A stretch of DNA of 64,000 nucleotides, from assembly GCA_963703855.1 (NCBI GenBank), contig CAVPFW010000024.1, positions 12,053-76,052 on the forward strand. The letters run 5' to 3'. This document shows positions 44,634 through 52,107 of this stretch, piece by piece. Within the stretch, counting starts at the first letter, position 1; every line of letters starts with the position of its first letter. The stretch comes from AP-15 sp963703855. GTDB lineage: Bacteria > Pseudomonadota > Alphaproteobacteria > ATCC43930 > CGMCC-115725. A program made the translations under genes and the position numbers. The notes below the pieces were generated by a model, which was not told where the DNA came from, ran no database searches, and worked only from the letters and a program-made list of their open reading frames with translations.

Positions 44634-45423
44634 CTAATTCTCGGCGATAAAGCCGCCGACCAGCCGGGCCAGCGCTTGCGGCTGCTCCATGTCGACGCAA
44701 TGCCCCGCCGCGCGCACGATCTCGAACCGCGCCTCGGGCAAGGCGGCCGCGTATTTTTCGCCGGCGCTGCGCGGCACGATCCGGTCGTCGTCGCCCCACA
44801 CCACCAATGCGCGGCACCTTCACCCCGGCCAACAGGTGCGGCAGGGTCTGGCTGTACATGTACGGCTTCCAGGCAATCCGAAAGCACATCTCGCGGCAGA
44901 TATCCCAATCGACCAGCTGGTCGGTCGTCACATCGCCGTAGATCCGGGCGAACGCCGCCTGATCGTGAAACCCGGCGCGGGCGTAGTCGATATAGCTGAC
45001 GATCGCCTGATCGAAGATGTCGCCCTCGGGCGGCTTCAGCCCCATCGCGCCCACCAGCACCAGCCGGTGCACGCCGCCCGGGGCCATCGTCGCCATCTCG
45101 GCCGCGATCCACCCGCCGAACCCGAGGCCGACCAGCGCCGGCCGCTCGATCCCGAGATCGGCGATCAGGCCCTGATACATGACGGCGACGTCGCGCACGC
45201 TGCGCAGCCATTGCGGGCGCTCCAATTTGCTGCCGTAGCCCGGATGGTGCGGGACCAGCACGTCGAAGCGGCTCGCCAGCGCATCGTAGAATTCGAGCCG
45301 CTCCGGGCTGCCGATGTCGTGATGCAGCACCACAACCGGGCGTCCCGCGCCGGCGCGGGCGAGGTGCACCTTCACCCCGGCAAGCTCGACCTCGCTCTCG
45401 GTCCAGTCCGTGCCCGTCGCCAT
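44634..45423 (-). CDS. alpha/beta-hydrolase fold enzyme (one frameshift)
   Basis: About 262 residues after joining a shift near 44812. The start follows GGAAGAGGAG. VVVLHHDIGSPERLEFYDAL and LVPHHPGYGSKLERPQWLRS surround the oxyanion region. LVGLGFGGWIAAEMATMAPG is the nucleophile elbow, but the usual catalytic Ser/Asp/Cys in GxSxG is replaced by Phe (GLGFGG), so ordinary esterase chemistry is questionable. The remaining frame adds VVWGDDDRIVPRSAGEKY (acid) and AAGHCVDMEQPQALARL (His). It probably works with the luciferase-like enzyme next to it. Confidence 0.78.
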
Positions 45424-45595
45424 CGCCGCTCCTCTTCCGATGCCGTCCGACTTCAGCCTAGCGCCTCGCCGCCCGAGCCCGCAACCAAGCGTTTGATCAT
45501 TGCAGGGTTGCGCATTAGTAAGGCTTGGCGATCATAAGCGAGCTCACTGAAACATTCGGGAAGGCTCGAATGTCCAAACCGCAGCGGAGACCATC

Positions 45596-45922
45596 ATGCT
45601 GGTCGTCACCACCGAAAACATCGCCGGACACCGGGTGGCCGAGATCAAGGGGCAATGCTTCGGCGTCGTCGTCAGGAGCCGCGGGCTCGGCGGCAACATC
45701 ATGGCCGGGCTGCGCTCGATCGTCGGCGGCGAGATCCACGAATACACCTTGCTGCTCGAGGAGGCGCGGCGCCACGCGATCGACCGCCTGGTCGAGAACG
45801 CCACCGCGATGGGCGCCAACGCGATCCTGATGATGCGCTTCGATTCGGCCGAGATCGGCCAGACCATGAGCGAGATCGTCGCCTACGGCACCGCGGCGGT
45901 GGTCGAGCGTCAGCCCGGGTGA
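45596..45922 (+). CDS. ybjQ: YbjQ/UPF0145 family protein
   Basis: A 108-residue protein starting MLVVTTENIAGHRVAEIKGQ. GVVVRSRGLGGNIMAGLRSI, VGGEIHEYTLLLEEARRHAI and NAILMMRFDSAEIGQTMSEI are the conserved blocks of UPF0145. These proteins form rings of small alpha/beta subunits and may bind metal, but no enzymatic role is settled. A small membrane-associated protein gene follows 10 bases later on the same strand. Confidence 0.92.
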   Translation: MLVVTTENIAGHRVAEIKGQCFGVVVRSRGLGGNIMAGLRSIVGGEIHEYTLLLEEARRHAIDRLVENATAMGANAILMMRFDSAEIGQTMSEIVAYGTAAVVERQPG

Positions 45923-45932
45923 GCATGCGCGG

Positions 45933-46232
45933 ATGAGCCTGCGCGTGCTGCGCGCGGCCTTGCTCGTCATCGGCCTGGCACTGTTGGCCGGGGCGGCGGC
46001 GCTCGCTTATGCCGGCTGCACCTTCGGCGCGACCCTGCGCCTCACGCTGCCCGGCCTCGTCCTGATCGGCGCCGCCCTGGTCGAGCGCTGGCGCTACAAA
46101 CGCGTGGCCGGCAGCCGTCCGGGGCCCGATTGGGTCGCGACCGACGAGCGCTTTGTCGACCCCGAGAGCGGCAAGCTCGTCACTGTCTACTACTGCCCCG
46201 CGACCGGCGAGCGCCGCTATGTCGGAGCCTGA
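45933..46232 (+). CDS. small two-helix membrane protein, unknown function
   Basis: 99 residues. Two hydrophobic helices (LRAALLVIGLALLAGAAALA and TLRLTLPGLVLIGAALVE) are followed by a short soluble tail, GPDWVATDERFVDPESGKLV and VYYCPATGERRYVG. The tail pattern (D-E-R-F-x-D-P-x-S-G-x-x-x-x-V-x-x-x-P-x-T-G-E-R-x-Y) occurs in small alphaproteobacterial proteins without known function. It probably shares a transcript with ybjQ. Confidence 0.8.
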   Translation: MSLRVLRAALLVIGLALLAGAAALAYAGCTFGATLRLTLPGLVLIGAALVERWRYKRVAGSRPGPDWVATDERFVDPESGKLVTVYYCPATGERRYVGA

Positions 46233-46264
46233 GGCGCCCGGCTTCGTCGGGATCGCCGACGCGG

Positions 46265-46684
46265 CTACTTGACGGTGATGTCGCCGGTCATGCCGGCCCA
46301 GTCGTGATCGGCGCACCACATGTCGTAATGGCCGGGCCGCGTCGCGACAAAATAGAGGTCCGTGTGCTCGCCGGGCTGCAGCGCCAGCTCGGTGCGCTCC
46401 AGGTTCAGCGCCTCTGGGTTGCGCAATTCCACAGTCTTGAAAAATGCGGGCGCGGTCAGCTCGTGCAGCTCCTTTCCGCGGTTTGCGAGGTGCAGCCGAT
46501 ACGCGACGCCGCGGCGCAACACCAGATGGTTCGGGATAAAGCGGTATTCGACGGCCGCGACATCGACGAGCTGAGCCTTCGCCCAGTCGATCTTCGCGGC
46601 CCCCATCGCCGCCGTGGCGGCGCAGGCGATCGCCGCCACGACCAGCCTCAACCCGGAGCCGCGGCGAATGTACAGCGCGGCCAT
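46265..46684 (-). CDS. cupredoxin-like exported protein
   Basis: 139 residues. A signal peptide runs to about residue 30 (RLVVAAIACAATAAMGAA). Cupredoxin ligands are visible as ELHELTAP (His), MWCADHDWAGM (Cys, His) and the terminal Met in WAGM. The fold includes VEYRFIPNHLVLRRGVAYRL and LQPGEHTDLYFVATRPG. Such periplasmic type 1 copper proteins shuttle electrons or bind copper. It stands alone between ybjQ-linked genes and tRNA-Arg. Confidence 0.88.
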   Translation of the reverse strand: MAALYIRRGSGLRLVVAAIACAATAAMGAAKIDWAKAQLVDVAAVEYRFIPNHLVLRRGVAYRLHLANRGKELHELTAPAFFKTVELRNPEALNLERTELALQPGEHTDLYFVATRPGHYDMWCADHDWAGMTGDITVK

Positions 46685-46767
46685 GGCCGGACTTACTCGC
46701 CCATCAGCCCCGATCGGGGACCGCTCGGCGGCGGCGCGACCTGCTGGCGCAGGATCCGGAGCCGAGG

Positions 46768-46773
46768 TATACT
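46768..46773 (+). promoter_or_regulatory. -10 box of tRNA-Arg
   Basis: TATACT sits 10 bases before the 5' end of tRNA-Arg(CCT), the right distance for a start site just ahead of the mature end. The -35 region is poor. Confidence 0.5.
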
Positions 46774-46783
46774 CGACGCACGC

Positions 46784-46861
46784 GTCCCCGTAGCTCAGCC
46801 GGATAGAGCAACAGTTTCCTAAACTGTGGGTCGCAGGTTCGAAGTCCTGTCGGGGACGCCA
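46784..46861 (+). tRNA. tRNA-Arg (anticodon CCT)
   Basis: A full cloverleaf reads from GTCCCCG to CGGGGAC, followed by G and an encoded CCA (46859-46861). The anticodon stem-loop is ACAGT-TTCCTAA-ACTGT with CCT at positions 34-36, which reads AGG. GGTTCGAAGTCC gives the T-arm. The next gene ends directly against the CCA. Confidence 0.97.
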
Positions 46862-47298
46862 TCATCCGCGCAGCCGGGTCCGCAGCCGCTCGGCGATGGC
46901 GGCGATGCGGGCGGGATCGTCGGTGTTTCCGCCAGTCCGGCTGCGGTTCCAGTTGATAAGCAGATTGTCGTCGGCCCGCCGCGGCAATACGTGGACATGG
47001 ACATGGGGCACCGTCTGCCCGGCGAGCACGCCATTGGCCTGCAATAGGCTGAGACCGCCCGGCCGCAGTTCGTCGTTTACGGCGCGCGCGACTTGCGCCG
47101 CCGCCGCAGCCACGGCGCCGAACAGCTCGGGCGGCATCTCGAACAACTTGCGAAATGCGCTTTCGGGATCACCAGGCAATGCCGTTCGTTGGTCGGATGG
47201 ATGTCCATGAAGGCCAGGGTTGCATCGTCCCGATAAATCTCATGGCACGGGCTGGTTCGGGCCACGATCCTGCAAAATACGCATTCATCGGCTCGCAT
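46862..47298 (-). CDS. HIT-family protein (one frameshift)
   Basis: About 146 residues when a one-base gap near 47153 is restored. MRADECVFCRIVARTSPCHE holds the Zn-type Cys pair, and IYRDDATLAFMDIHPTNERH and CLVIPKAHF open the fold. After the shift RKLFEMPPELFGAV leads to GQTVPHVHVHVLPR, the HxHxHxx catalytic histidine triad. Such enzymes hydrolyse nucleoside phosphoramidates or dinucleoside polyphosphates. Both halves are well conserved, so the shift is likely an indel error. Confidence 0.85.
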
Positions 47299-47332
47299 GG
47301 CCGTCGCCCCGTGCTGCGGCCGTGCCGGCCGC

Positions 47333-48865
47333 TCACGCTGTGAGCGTCTTCCAGTCGACGCCGCGCTCGAACGCGGCAGCGGCGCGGTAGATCGTTTCCT
47401 CGCCAAAGGGTCTCCCTACCAGCATCATCCCGACCGGCAGCCCGTCGACGATGCCGCAGGGCAGGCTCATCGCCGGGTGATGAGTGCAGTCGAACTGAGC
47501 GGTGTTGGTCACCATGCCAAAGGCGCGGTCGAGGATCAGCCCGAGCGGCGCGCCCGCTTCCGGCAACGGCGTCGCGACCGTAGGCACGGTCGGCATCAGC
47601 AACAGATCACAGCGCGACAGCGCCTCGTCATAGGCGCGCCGCAGCCGCCGCACCAGGTTCTGCGCCTTGGCGTAATAATGACCGCGGTGCCGCGTGACCA
47701 TGTAATGGCCGAGCAGCATCGTGTTCTTCAGACTGTCTGACAGCTCGTCGGCGCGGGCGCGCCAGCCGCTGTGGCGGTCGAGCAACGAGGTGACGTAGAG
47801 CCCCTGCCAGTTGAAGCCGAAGCCGTTGCCCAGCATCATCTGCATCGTGGCGCCCTCGGCCGCTACGGCGAGCCAGATCGCGGCGCCTTGGCGGTGCATC
47901 GGGATCGACACGGTCTCGACCGCGGCCCCCAATCCGGTGAACCGCTGCGCTGCTTCGCGCACCGCCGCATCGACCTGCGGCATCCCCCGTGGATGACCGA
48001 AGCCCTCCTCGACCACGGCAATCCGCAGGCCCGCGGCACCCTTGCCCAAAGCCTCGCGGTAAGGCCTGGCGACTGCCCCGGCCGATTGCCGCGGGTCGAG
48101 CCCGTCCGGTCCTGCCAGCACTTCGAGCAGCAGCGCGTTGTCCTCGACCGTCGCGGTCATCGGGCCGGTGTGGTCCAAGGTCAGCTCGATCGGCATGATG
48201 CCGGTATAGGGCACCAGGCCATGGGTCGGACAAAGGCCGTAGATCCCGCAAAATGCGGCCGGGATGCGGATCGAGCCGCCCTGGTCGCCGCCGAGCGCCA
48301 TCGGCACCTCGCCGGCGGCGACGACCGCGGCGCTGCCGGAGGACGAGCCGCCGGCCGAGTAGCCCATGCGGTGGGGGTTGTGCACCGGTCCGCCGGCGCT
48401 GGTATGGCTGCCCCCCGAGAAGCAGAAATACTCGCATACGGTCTTGCCGAGGATCGTGCCGCCGGCGTCGAGAATGCGCGTCGCGACAGTGGCGTCGACA
48501 TCCGGCACATAGCCTTCCAACGTCGAGGCGCCGTTCATCATCGGCACCCCGGCGAGGCAGATATTGTCCTTGAGCGCCACCGTCTTGCCGGCGAGCTTGC
48601 CGCCGGCCGCACCGGCGATCTCGGTCTTGACGTACCAGGCGCCGTGCCGGTTGTCGTCGGGCGGGGGACGCCGGCCGGGCAGGCGCGGATAGGTGACGGG
48701 CGGCAGCTCGTCTGTCATCCGGTCGAGCTGATTATAGGCGCCGATCCCCGGCAGCAGGGCTTCGCGATGTGCTGCCAGCTCCTGATCGGAAAAGGTGAGG
48801 CCAAGTTCCGCCGCCACCTCGCGCACCTGCTCCAGTGTCGGCGCCTTGACGGTATCGAGCGACAT
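47333..48865 (-). CDS. amidase (amidase signature family)
   Basis: 510 residues. KTVALKDNICLAGVPMMNGA contains the catalytic Lys, HRMGYSAGGSSSGSAAVVAA the bridging Ser, and MALGGDQGGSIRIPAAFCGI the nucleophile Ser. These form the Ser-Ser-Lys triad of the family. NTAQFDCTHHPAMSLPCG and LPVGMMLVGRPF are C-terminal conserved parts. It hydrolyses amide bonds, and substrate is not defined. It precedes a luciferase-like monooxygenase gene in reverse order on the same strand, with 38 bases between. Confidence 0.92.
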   Translation of the reverse strand: MSLDTVKAPTLEQVREVAAELGLTFSDQELAAHREALLPGIGAYNQLDRMTDELPPVTYPRLPGRRPPPDDNRHGAWYVKTEIAGAAGGKLAGKTVALKDNICLAGVPMMNGASTLEGYVPDVDATVATRILDAGGTILGKTVCEYFCFSGGSHTSAGGPVHNPHRMGYSAGGSSSGSAAVVAAGEVPMALGGDQGGSIRIPAAFCGIYGLCPTHGLVPYTGIMPIELTLDHTGPMTATVEDNALLLEVLAGPDGLDPRQSAGAVARPYREALGKGAAGLRIAVVEEGFGHPRGMPQVDAAVREAAQRFTGLGAAVETVSIPMHRQGAAIWLAVAAEGATMQMMLGNGFGFNWQGLYVTSLLDRHSGWRARADELSDSLKNTMLLGHYMVTRHRGHYYAKAQNLVRRLRRAYDEALSRCDLLLMPTVPTVATPLPEAGAPLGLILDRAFGMVTNTAQFDCTHHPAMSLPCGIVDGLPVGMMLVGRPFGEETIYRAAAAFERGVDWKTLTA

Positions 48866-48903
48866 GGCCGTTCCCTATTGGCGTTTTGCGCGCCGCTGGC
48901 CCG

Positions 48904-49953
48904 CTAATGAAACCGCGGCATGATTTCTTCACACAGGAGGCGCAGCGCGGTCATGACCTGCGCGTGCGGGATCAAGCCGCCGCAATTCAGCTCGGCCAGG
49001 ATGCCGTCGACGCCGAGCTCGTCCTGCAACGCGCGCAGCCGCTCGCCGACCGATTGCGGCGTGCCGATCAGCACCTGGCCCTGCAAGGCCTCGTCATAGG
49101 TCAGGCTTTCGAGGCGCTGGAGGCGCTCGGCCCGGCCCTCGATCGCACGCGTGCCGCCGCGGGACATCGAGTCCCGCAGCCGCTCGGTCTGCTCGCGGTA
49201 GAAATGCATCAGGCTTTCCCGCGGCTCCTCGCGCGCCCGACCCGGGGTTTCGGCGAGATAGGTCGGAACCCGCAGATACACCTGACCCCGGCCCGGGTGG
49301 CCGGCCGCGGCATAGGCCTCGCGGTATTCCCGGATCGCCGGCGCGAATTCGGAGAACGAGCCGTGGCGGGCATTGATGAAGATCGGCAATCCGCGCTCGC
49401 CGACCGCGGGGTAGGTGTCGGGGCTGGCCGCGGCGATGCGGATCGGCGGCAGCGGCTGCTGAAACGGCTTCGGCGTGACCGCAATATTGTTGAAATTGTA
49501 GTACTTGCCCTGATAGCACACGGCCGGCTGCGACCACGCCTGCTCGACGATGTCGAGGACTTCGCCAAAGCGGTCGCGGCTTTCCGCATAAGACACGCCA
49601 TAGTCTTCATAGGTGCGCGGCAGGCCGCTGCGGCCGACGCCGAAGATCAGCCGGCCGCGGCTGATCTGGTCGACCGTCGCCGCTTCTTCGGCCAGGCGCA
49701 GCGGGTGGCACAACGGCAATACCTGGACCGCGATGCCGATCCCGATGCGCCGGGTGCGCGCGGCGATCGCGCTGGCGATGCTGAGCGGCGCCGACAATAC
49801 CGAGCGCTGCGGATCGAAGTGAAGCTCGGCCAGCCACATCACGTCGAGGCCTAGCTCTTCGGCCGCATCGATCTGCTCGAACGCCTCCGCGAAGGTATCG
49901 GCGTCGGTGCGCCCCGGCAGCGAGGGAAACTGGTGAAACATGCCGAATTCCAT
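48904..49953 (-). CDS. LLM-class flavin-dependent oxidoreductase
   Basis: 349 residues beginning MEFGMFHQFPSLPGRTDADT. EQIDAAEELGLDVMWLAELH, LPLCHPLRLAEEAATVDQIS and GRLIFGVGRSGLPRTYEDYG, with later PIRIAAASPDTYPAVGERG, match the luciferase-like TIM barrel. It would use FMNH2 to oxygenate an unknown substrate. Together with the downstream amidase gene it may form a small catabolic unit. It is unrelated in detail to the other luciferase-like gene at 43305. Confidence 0.92.
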   Translation of the reverse strand: MEFGMFHQFPSLPGRTDADTFAEAFEQIDAAEELGLDVMWLAELHFDPQRSVLSAPLSIASAIAARTRRIGIGIAVQVLPLCHPLRLAEEAATVDQISRGRLIFGVGRSGLPRTYEDYGVSYAESRDRFGEVLDIVEQAWSQPAVCYQGKYYNFNNIAVTPKPFQQPLPPIRIAAASPDTYPAVGERGLPIFINARHGSFSEFAPAIREYREAYAAAGHPGRGQVYLRVPTYLAETPGRAREEPRESLMHFYREQTERLRDSMSRGGTRAIEGRAERLQRLESLTYDEALQGQVLIGTPQSVGERLRALQDELGVDGILAELNCGGLIPHAQVMTALRLLCEEIMPRFH

Positions 49954-50168
49954 GGCGACGTGCTCCGCTGCGCCGCCGCAACGGTGCGGTCGGCTCGATC
50001 AAGGATGGTGGGTCATCGTGAACGGCGCCGACTGCGCGCGCAAGGGGCACCGCGCGGTTGAACAAGGCCGAATTCAGCATGCGCCGATCAGCCGAGCTCC
50101 TCCGTCGCCTGATCCCCTCCCGCTGGCGAACGACTTACGCCCCCTGTCCGCCGCGGGCCGGAACCTAT
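49954..50168. other. intergenic region, no gene recognised
   Basis: The first part of a 550-base spacer between the luciferase-like gene and the enoyl-CoA hydratase gene. It should contain the promoter of the minus-strand unit. The rest of the spacer is described in the next three entries. Confidence 0.5.
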
Positions 50169-50218
50169 AGCGTATTGGCTGAGCAGAAATGCCCAAGTTG
50201 ATCCACACATATTTTCTT

Positions 50219-50245
50219 CCTCTCCCCCGGCCGGCGGGGGAGAGG
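50219..50245. repeat. perfect 10-bp inverted repeat (CCTCTCCCCC hairpin)
   Basis: CCTCTCCCCC and GGGGGAGAGG are perfect arms with a 7-base loop. This is the type of palindrome common as an intergenic repeat in proteobacteria. It directly precedes the oxidoreductase tail remnant. Confidence 0.65.
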
Positions 50246-50264
50246 GGGAAGAATGGCGGCCGTA

Positions 50265-50374
50265 CCGCTCCCTTCGCGCTGACCGAGGTCGCCGACGCCG
50301 AGGCCTATCTCGAAGCCGACAAACATGTCGGCAAGGTCGTGATCCAAATTTGGAAAAAAGTCAATATTACTTAA
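50265..50374 (+). pseudogene. C-terminal fragment of a quinone oxidoreductase/zinc-type dehydrogenase
   Basis: The frame reads APFALTEVADAEAYLEADKH, then VGKVVIQ, and ends after an AT-rich tail. The pattern F-x-L-x-E-x-A-D-A-x-x-Y-L-E-x-x-x-H-x-G-K-x-V-I is the C-terminus of medium-chain quinone oxidoreductases. The rest of the gene is absent. This is another gene tail next to repeats in this window. Confidence 0.6.
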
Positions 50375-50389
50375 ATATATCAGTATCTT

Positions 50390-50478
50390 ATTCGTCATTC
50401 ACGCAAAAAGCGGGAACCCAGAGCCGCAAGCGCCCAAGCGGTTTCCCTGGACCCCCGCTTTCGCGGGGGCGACGATAA
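50390..50478. repeat. dispersed intergenic repeat, family B copy 2
   Basis: It resembles the spacer at 32915-33003, sharing AAGCGGGAACCCAG and the CCCCCGCTTTCGCGGGGG hairpin followed by CGACGA. The first hairpin has decayed in this copy. It lies immediately upstream of the enoyl-CoA hydratase gene. Confidence 0.65.
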
Positions 50479-50513
50479 CTTGACGGTGTGGCATCGCTCG
50501 AAGGATGGAAACG

Positions 50514-51284
50514 ATGAGCTACGAACACATTCTGGTCGACCGCGAAGACGGCGTCGGGATCGTCACCTTGAACCGTCCCGACAAGCTCAACGCGATGAAC
50601 CGGCTGCTGTCGGGCGAATTGCACGACGCGGTCAAAACGCTCGACGCCGACGACGCGATCGGCTGCATCGTCATCACCGGCGCCGGAACCCGCGCCTTCT
50701 CGGCCGGCGGCGACATCCACGAGCAGCGCGAGGACGATCGCCGTTTCAGCCAGCAGGAGCTGGATGCGCGCCGCGGCCGGGGCAGCTACGAGATCGCCGC
50801 CAGCGCCAAACCGACGATCGGCATGCTGAACGGCCTCGCCTATGGCGGGGCGGCGGTGCTGGCCTCCTCGCTCGACATGCGGGTCGGGTGCGAGGACACC
50901 CGGTTTCGTTTTCTGGCCGCCGCCTATGGCCGGATCAACAGCACCTGGACCCTGCCCAACCAGGTCGGCTGGCCGATCGCCAAGGAGCTGTTGTTCACCG
51001 CGCGGGTGGTCGAGGCGGACGAGGCCTATCGCATCGGCTTGCTGAACCATCTGGTGCCGCGCGGCCAATTGCGGGCCAAGACCATGGAGCTCGCCCGCGC
51101 GATCGCCGGCAACAACCGCGCCGCGGTGATCGGGGTGAAGGCGCTGCTGCTGAGGCAGATGGCGCAGAATCTGGAGCAGCAATGGGCCGAGGAGCGCGAC
51201 TACACCACCCATGTCGTGCGCGGGGCGAGAGCCGAGGAAGCTTTCCCCGAATTCATCGCGCGCCATGGCCGCCCGCTCGGCTGA
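50514..51284 (+). CDS. enoyl-CoA hydratase/isomerase family protein
   Basis: 256 residues from the ATG at 50514, with GGATGGAA upstream. An ATG three codons earlier (50505) is possible. YEHILVDREDGVGIVTLNRP and DKLNAMNRLL open the crotonase fold. ITGAGTRAFSAGGDIHEQ and GMLNGLAYGGAAVLASSLDM form the oxyanion hole. The usual second-site Glu region reads AAYGRINSTWTLPNQVG and lacks a clear catalytic Glu, so it may be an isomerase or hydrolase variant rather than a hydratase. Confidence 0.88.
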   Translation: MSYEHILVDREDGVGIVTLNRPDKLNAMNRLLSGELHDAVKTLDADDAIGCIVITGAGTRAFSAGGDIHEQREDDRRFSQQELDARRGRGSYEIAASAKPTIGMLNGLAYGGAAVLASSLDMRVGCEDTRFRFLAAAYGRINSTWTLPNQVGWPIAKELLFTARVVEADEAYRIGLLNHLVPRGQLRAKTMELARAIAGNNRAAVIGVKALLLRQMAQNLEQQWAEERDYTTHVVRGARAEEAFPEFIARHGRPLG

Positions 51285-51297
51285 GGACGCGCGCGCG

Positions 51298-51430
51298 TCC
51301 AAGGCGTGGATGCCCGGGACATGTACGGGCAAGGGGGTGCTTGGGGTTGCGCCGGCATTCGCGACCGCCGACCTGAATTTGTGACGATTTCCAACCGGAC
51401 AGCCGTGGGTCAGGCCCGGCGACGACGATC
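51298..51430. repeat. dispersed intergenic repeat, family A copy 2
   Basis: It matches 25155-25287 over its length with substitutions and small gaps. Shared blocks are CCAAGGCGTGGATGCCCGG, GTGACGATTTC and CCGGACAGCCGTG. It sits between the enoyl-CoA hydratase and MscL genes. Confidence 0.75.
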
Positions 51431-51449
51431 CCGCTCGGTTCGACGGGTC

Positions 51450-51908
51450 CTAGGTCCGCTTCTCGGCGAGGAGGTCGCGGATCTCTTCGAGCAGCACCTC
51501 GCTTCGCGGCGGCGCCGGCGATGCCGGCTCTTCGCGGATATGCAGCCGGGTCAGCACCTTGATCAGCCAGAAGATCGCAAAGCTGACGATCAGGAACTGG
51601 ATCACGGCGTTGAGAAAGACGCCGATGTTCAGGGTCACCGCCCCCGCCTTCTGCGCGTCGGCCAAGGTCGCCGCCGAGGGTCCCTTCAAGGTGACGAACA
51701 GGTTGGTGAAGTCGATGCCGCCGACGGCGAGCCCGATGACCGGGGTGATGATGTCCTTGACCAGGCTGTTGACGACGGCGGTGAAGGCGACGCCGATGAT
51801 GATGCCGACCGCGAGGTCGACGACATTGCCGCGCATGATGAAGGCGCGAAACTCGCCGATCCAGCCTGGCCGGCGCAGGCGCAGCGGCGATGCGGTTCGG
51901 TCGCTCAT
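51450..51908 (-). CDS. mscL: large-conductance mechanosensitive channel
   Basis: 152 residues. FRAFIMRGNVVDLAVGIIIG and VAFTAVVNSLVKDIITPVIG form TM1, the pore-lining helix with the conserved Gly/Ala pattern. GVFLNAVIQFLIVSFAIFWL is TM2. The C-terminal helix EVLLEEIRDLLAEKRT forms the cytoplasmic bundle. It is the homopentameric emergency valve for osmotic downshock. The chosen ATG leaves a 19-residue N-terminal arm that is a little longer than usual. Confidence 0.95.
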   Translation of the reverse strand: MSDRTASPLRLRRPGWIGEFRAFIMRGNVVDLAVGIIIGVAFTAVVNSLVKDIITPVIGLAVGGIDFTNLFVTLKGPSAATLADAQKAGAVTLNIGVFLNAVIQFLIVSFAIFWLIKVLTRLHIREEPASPAPPRSEVLLEEIRDLLAEKRT

Positions 51909-52107
51909 CCCGACAACCCCCCTTCGCTGGTCGGCCGCATTATAGTCCCGGCGCGCAAAGGTGGCTCTGAATACGTGCGCGCCCCTCGCCATCCTGAGCG
52001 CGGCCGTTGCCGATCGGCGATCGGACCGGCGCCGGCGTCCCGGTCGAGCGCATTGCGGTTTGACGAGGCTTCGGCCACAACCTCCGCCGCCGGGCGCGGC
52101 GATTTTG

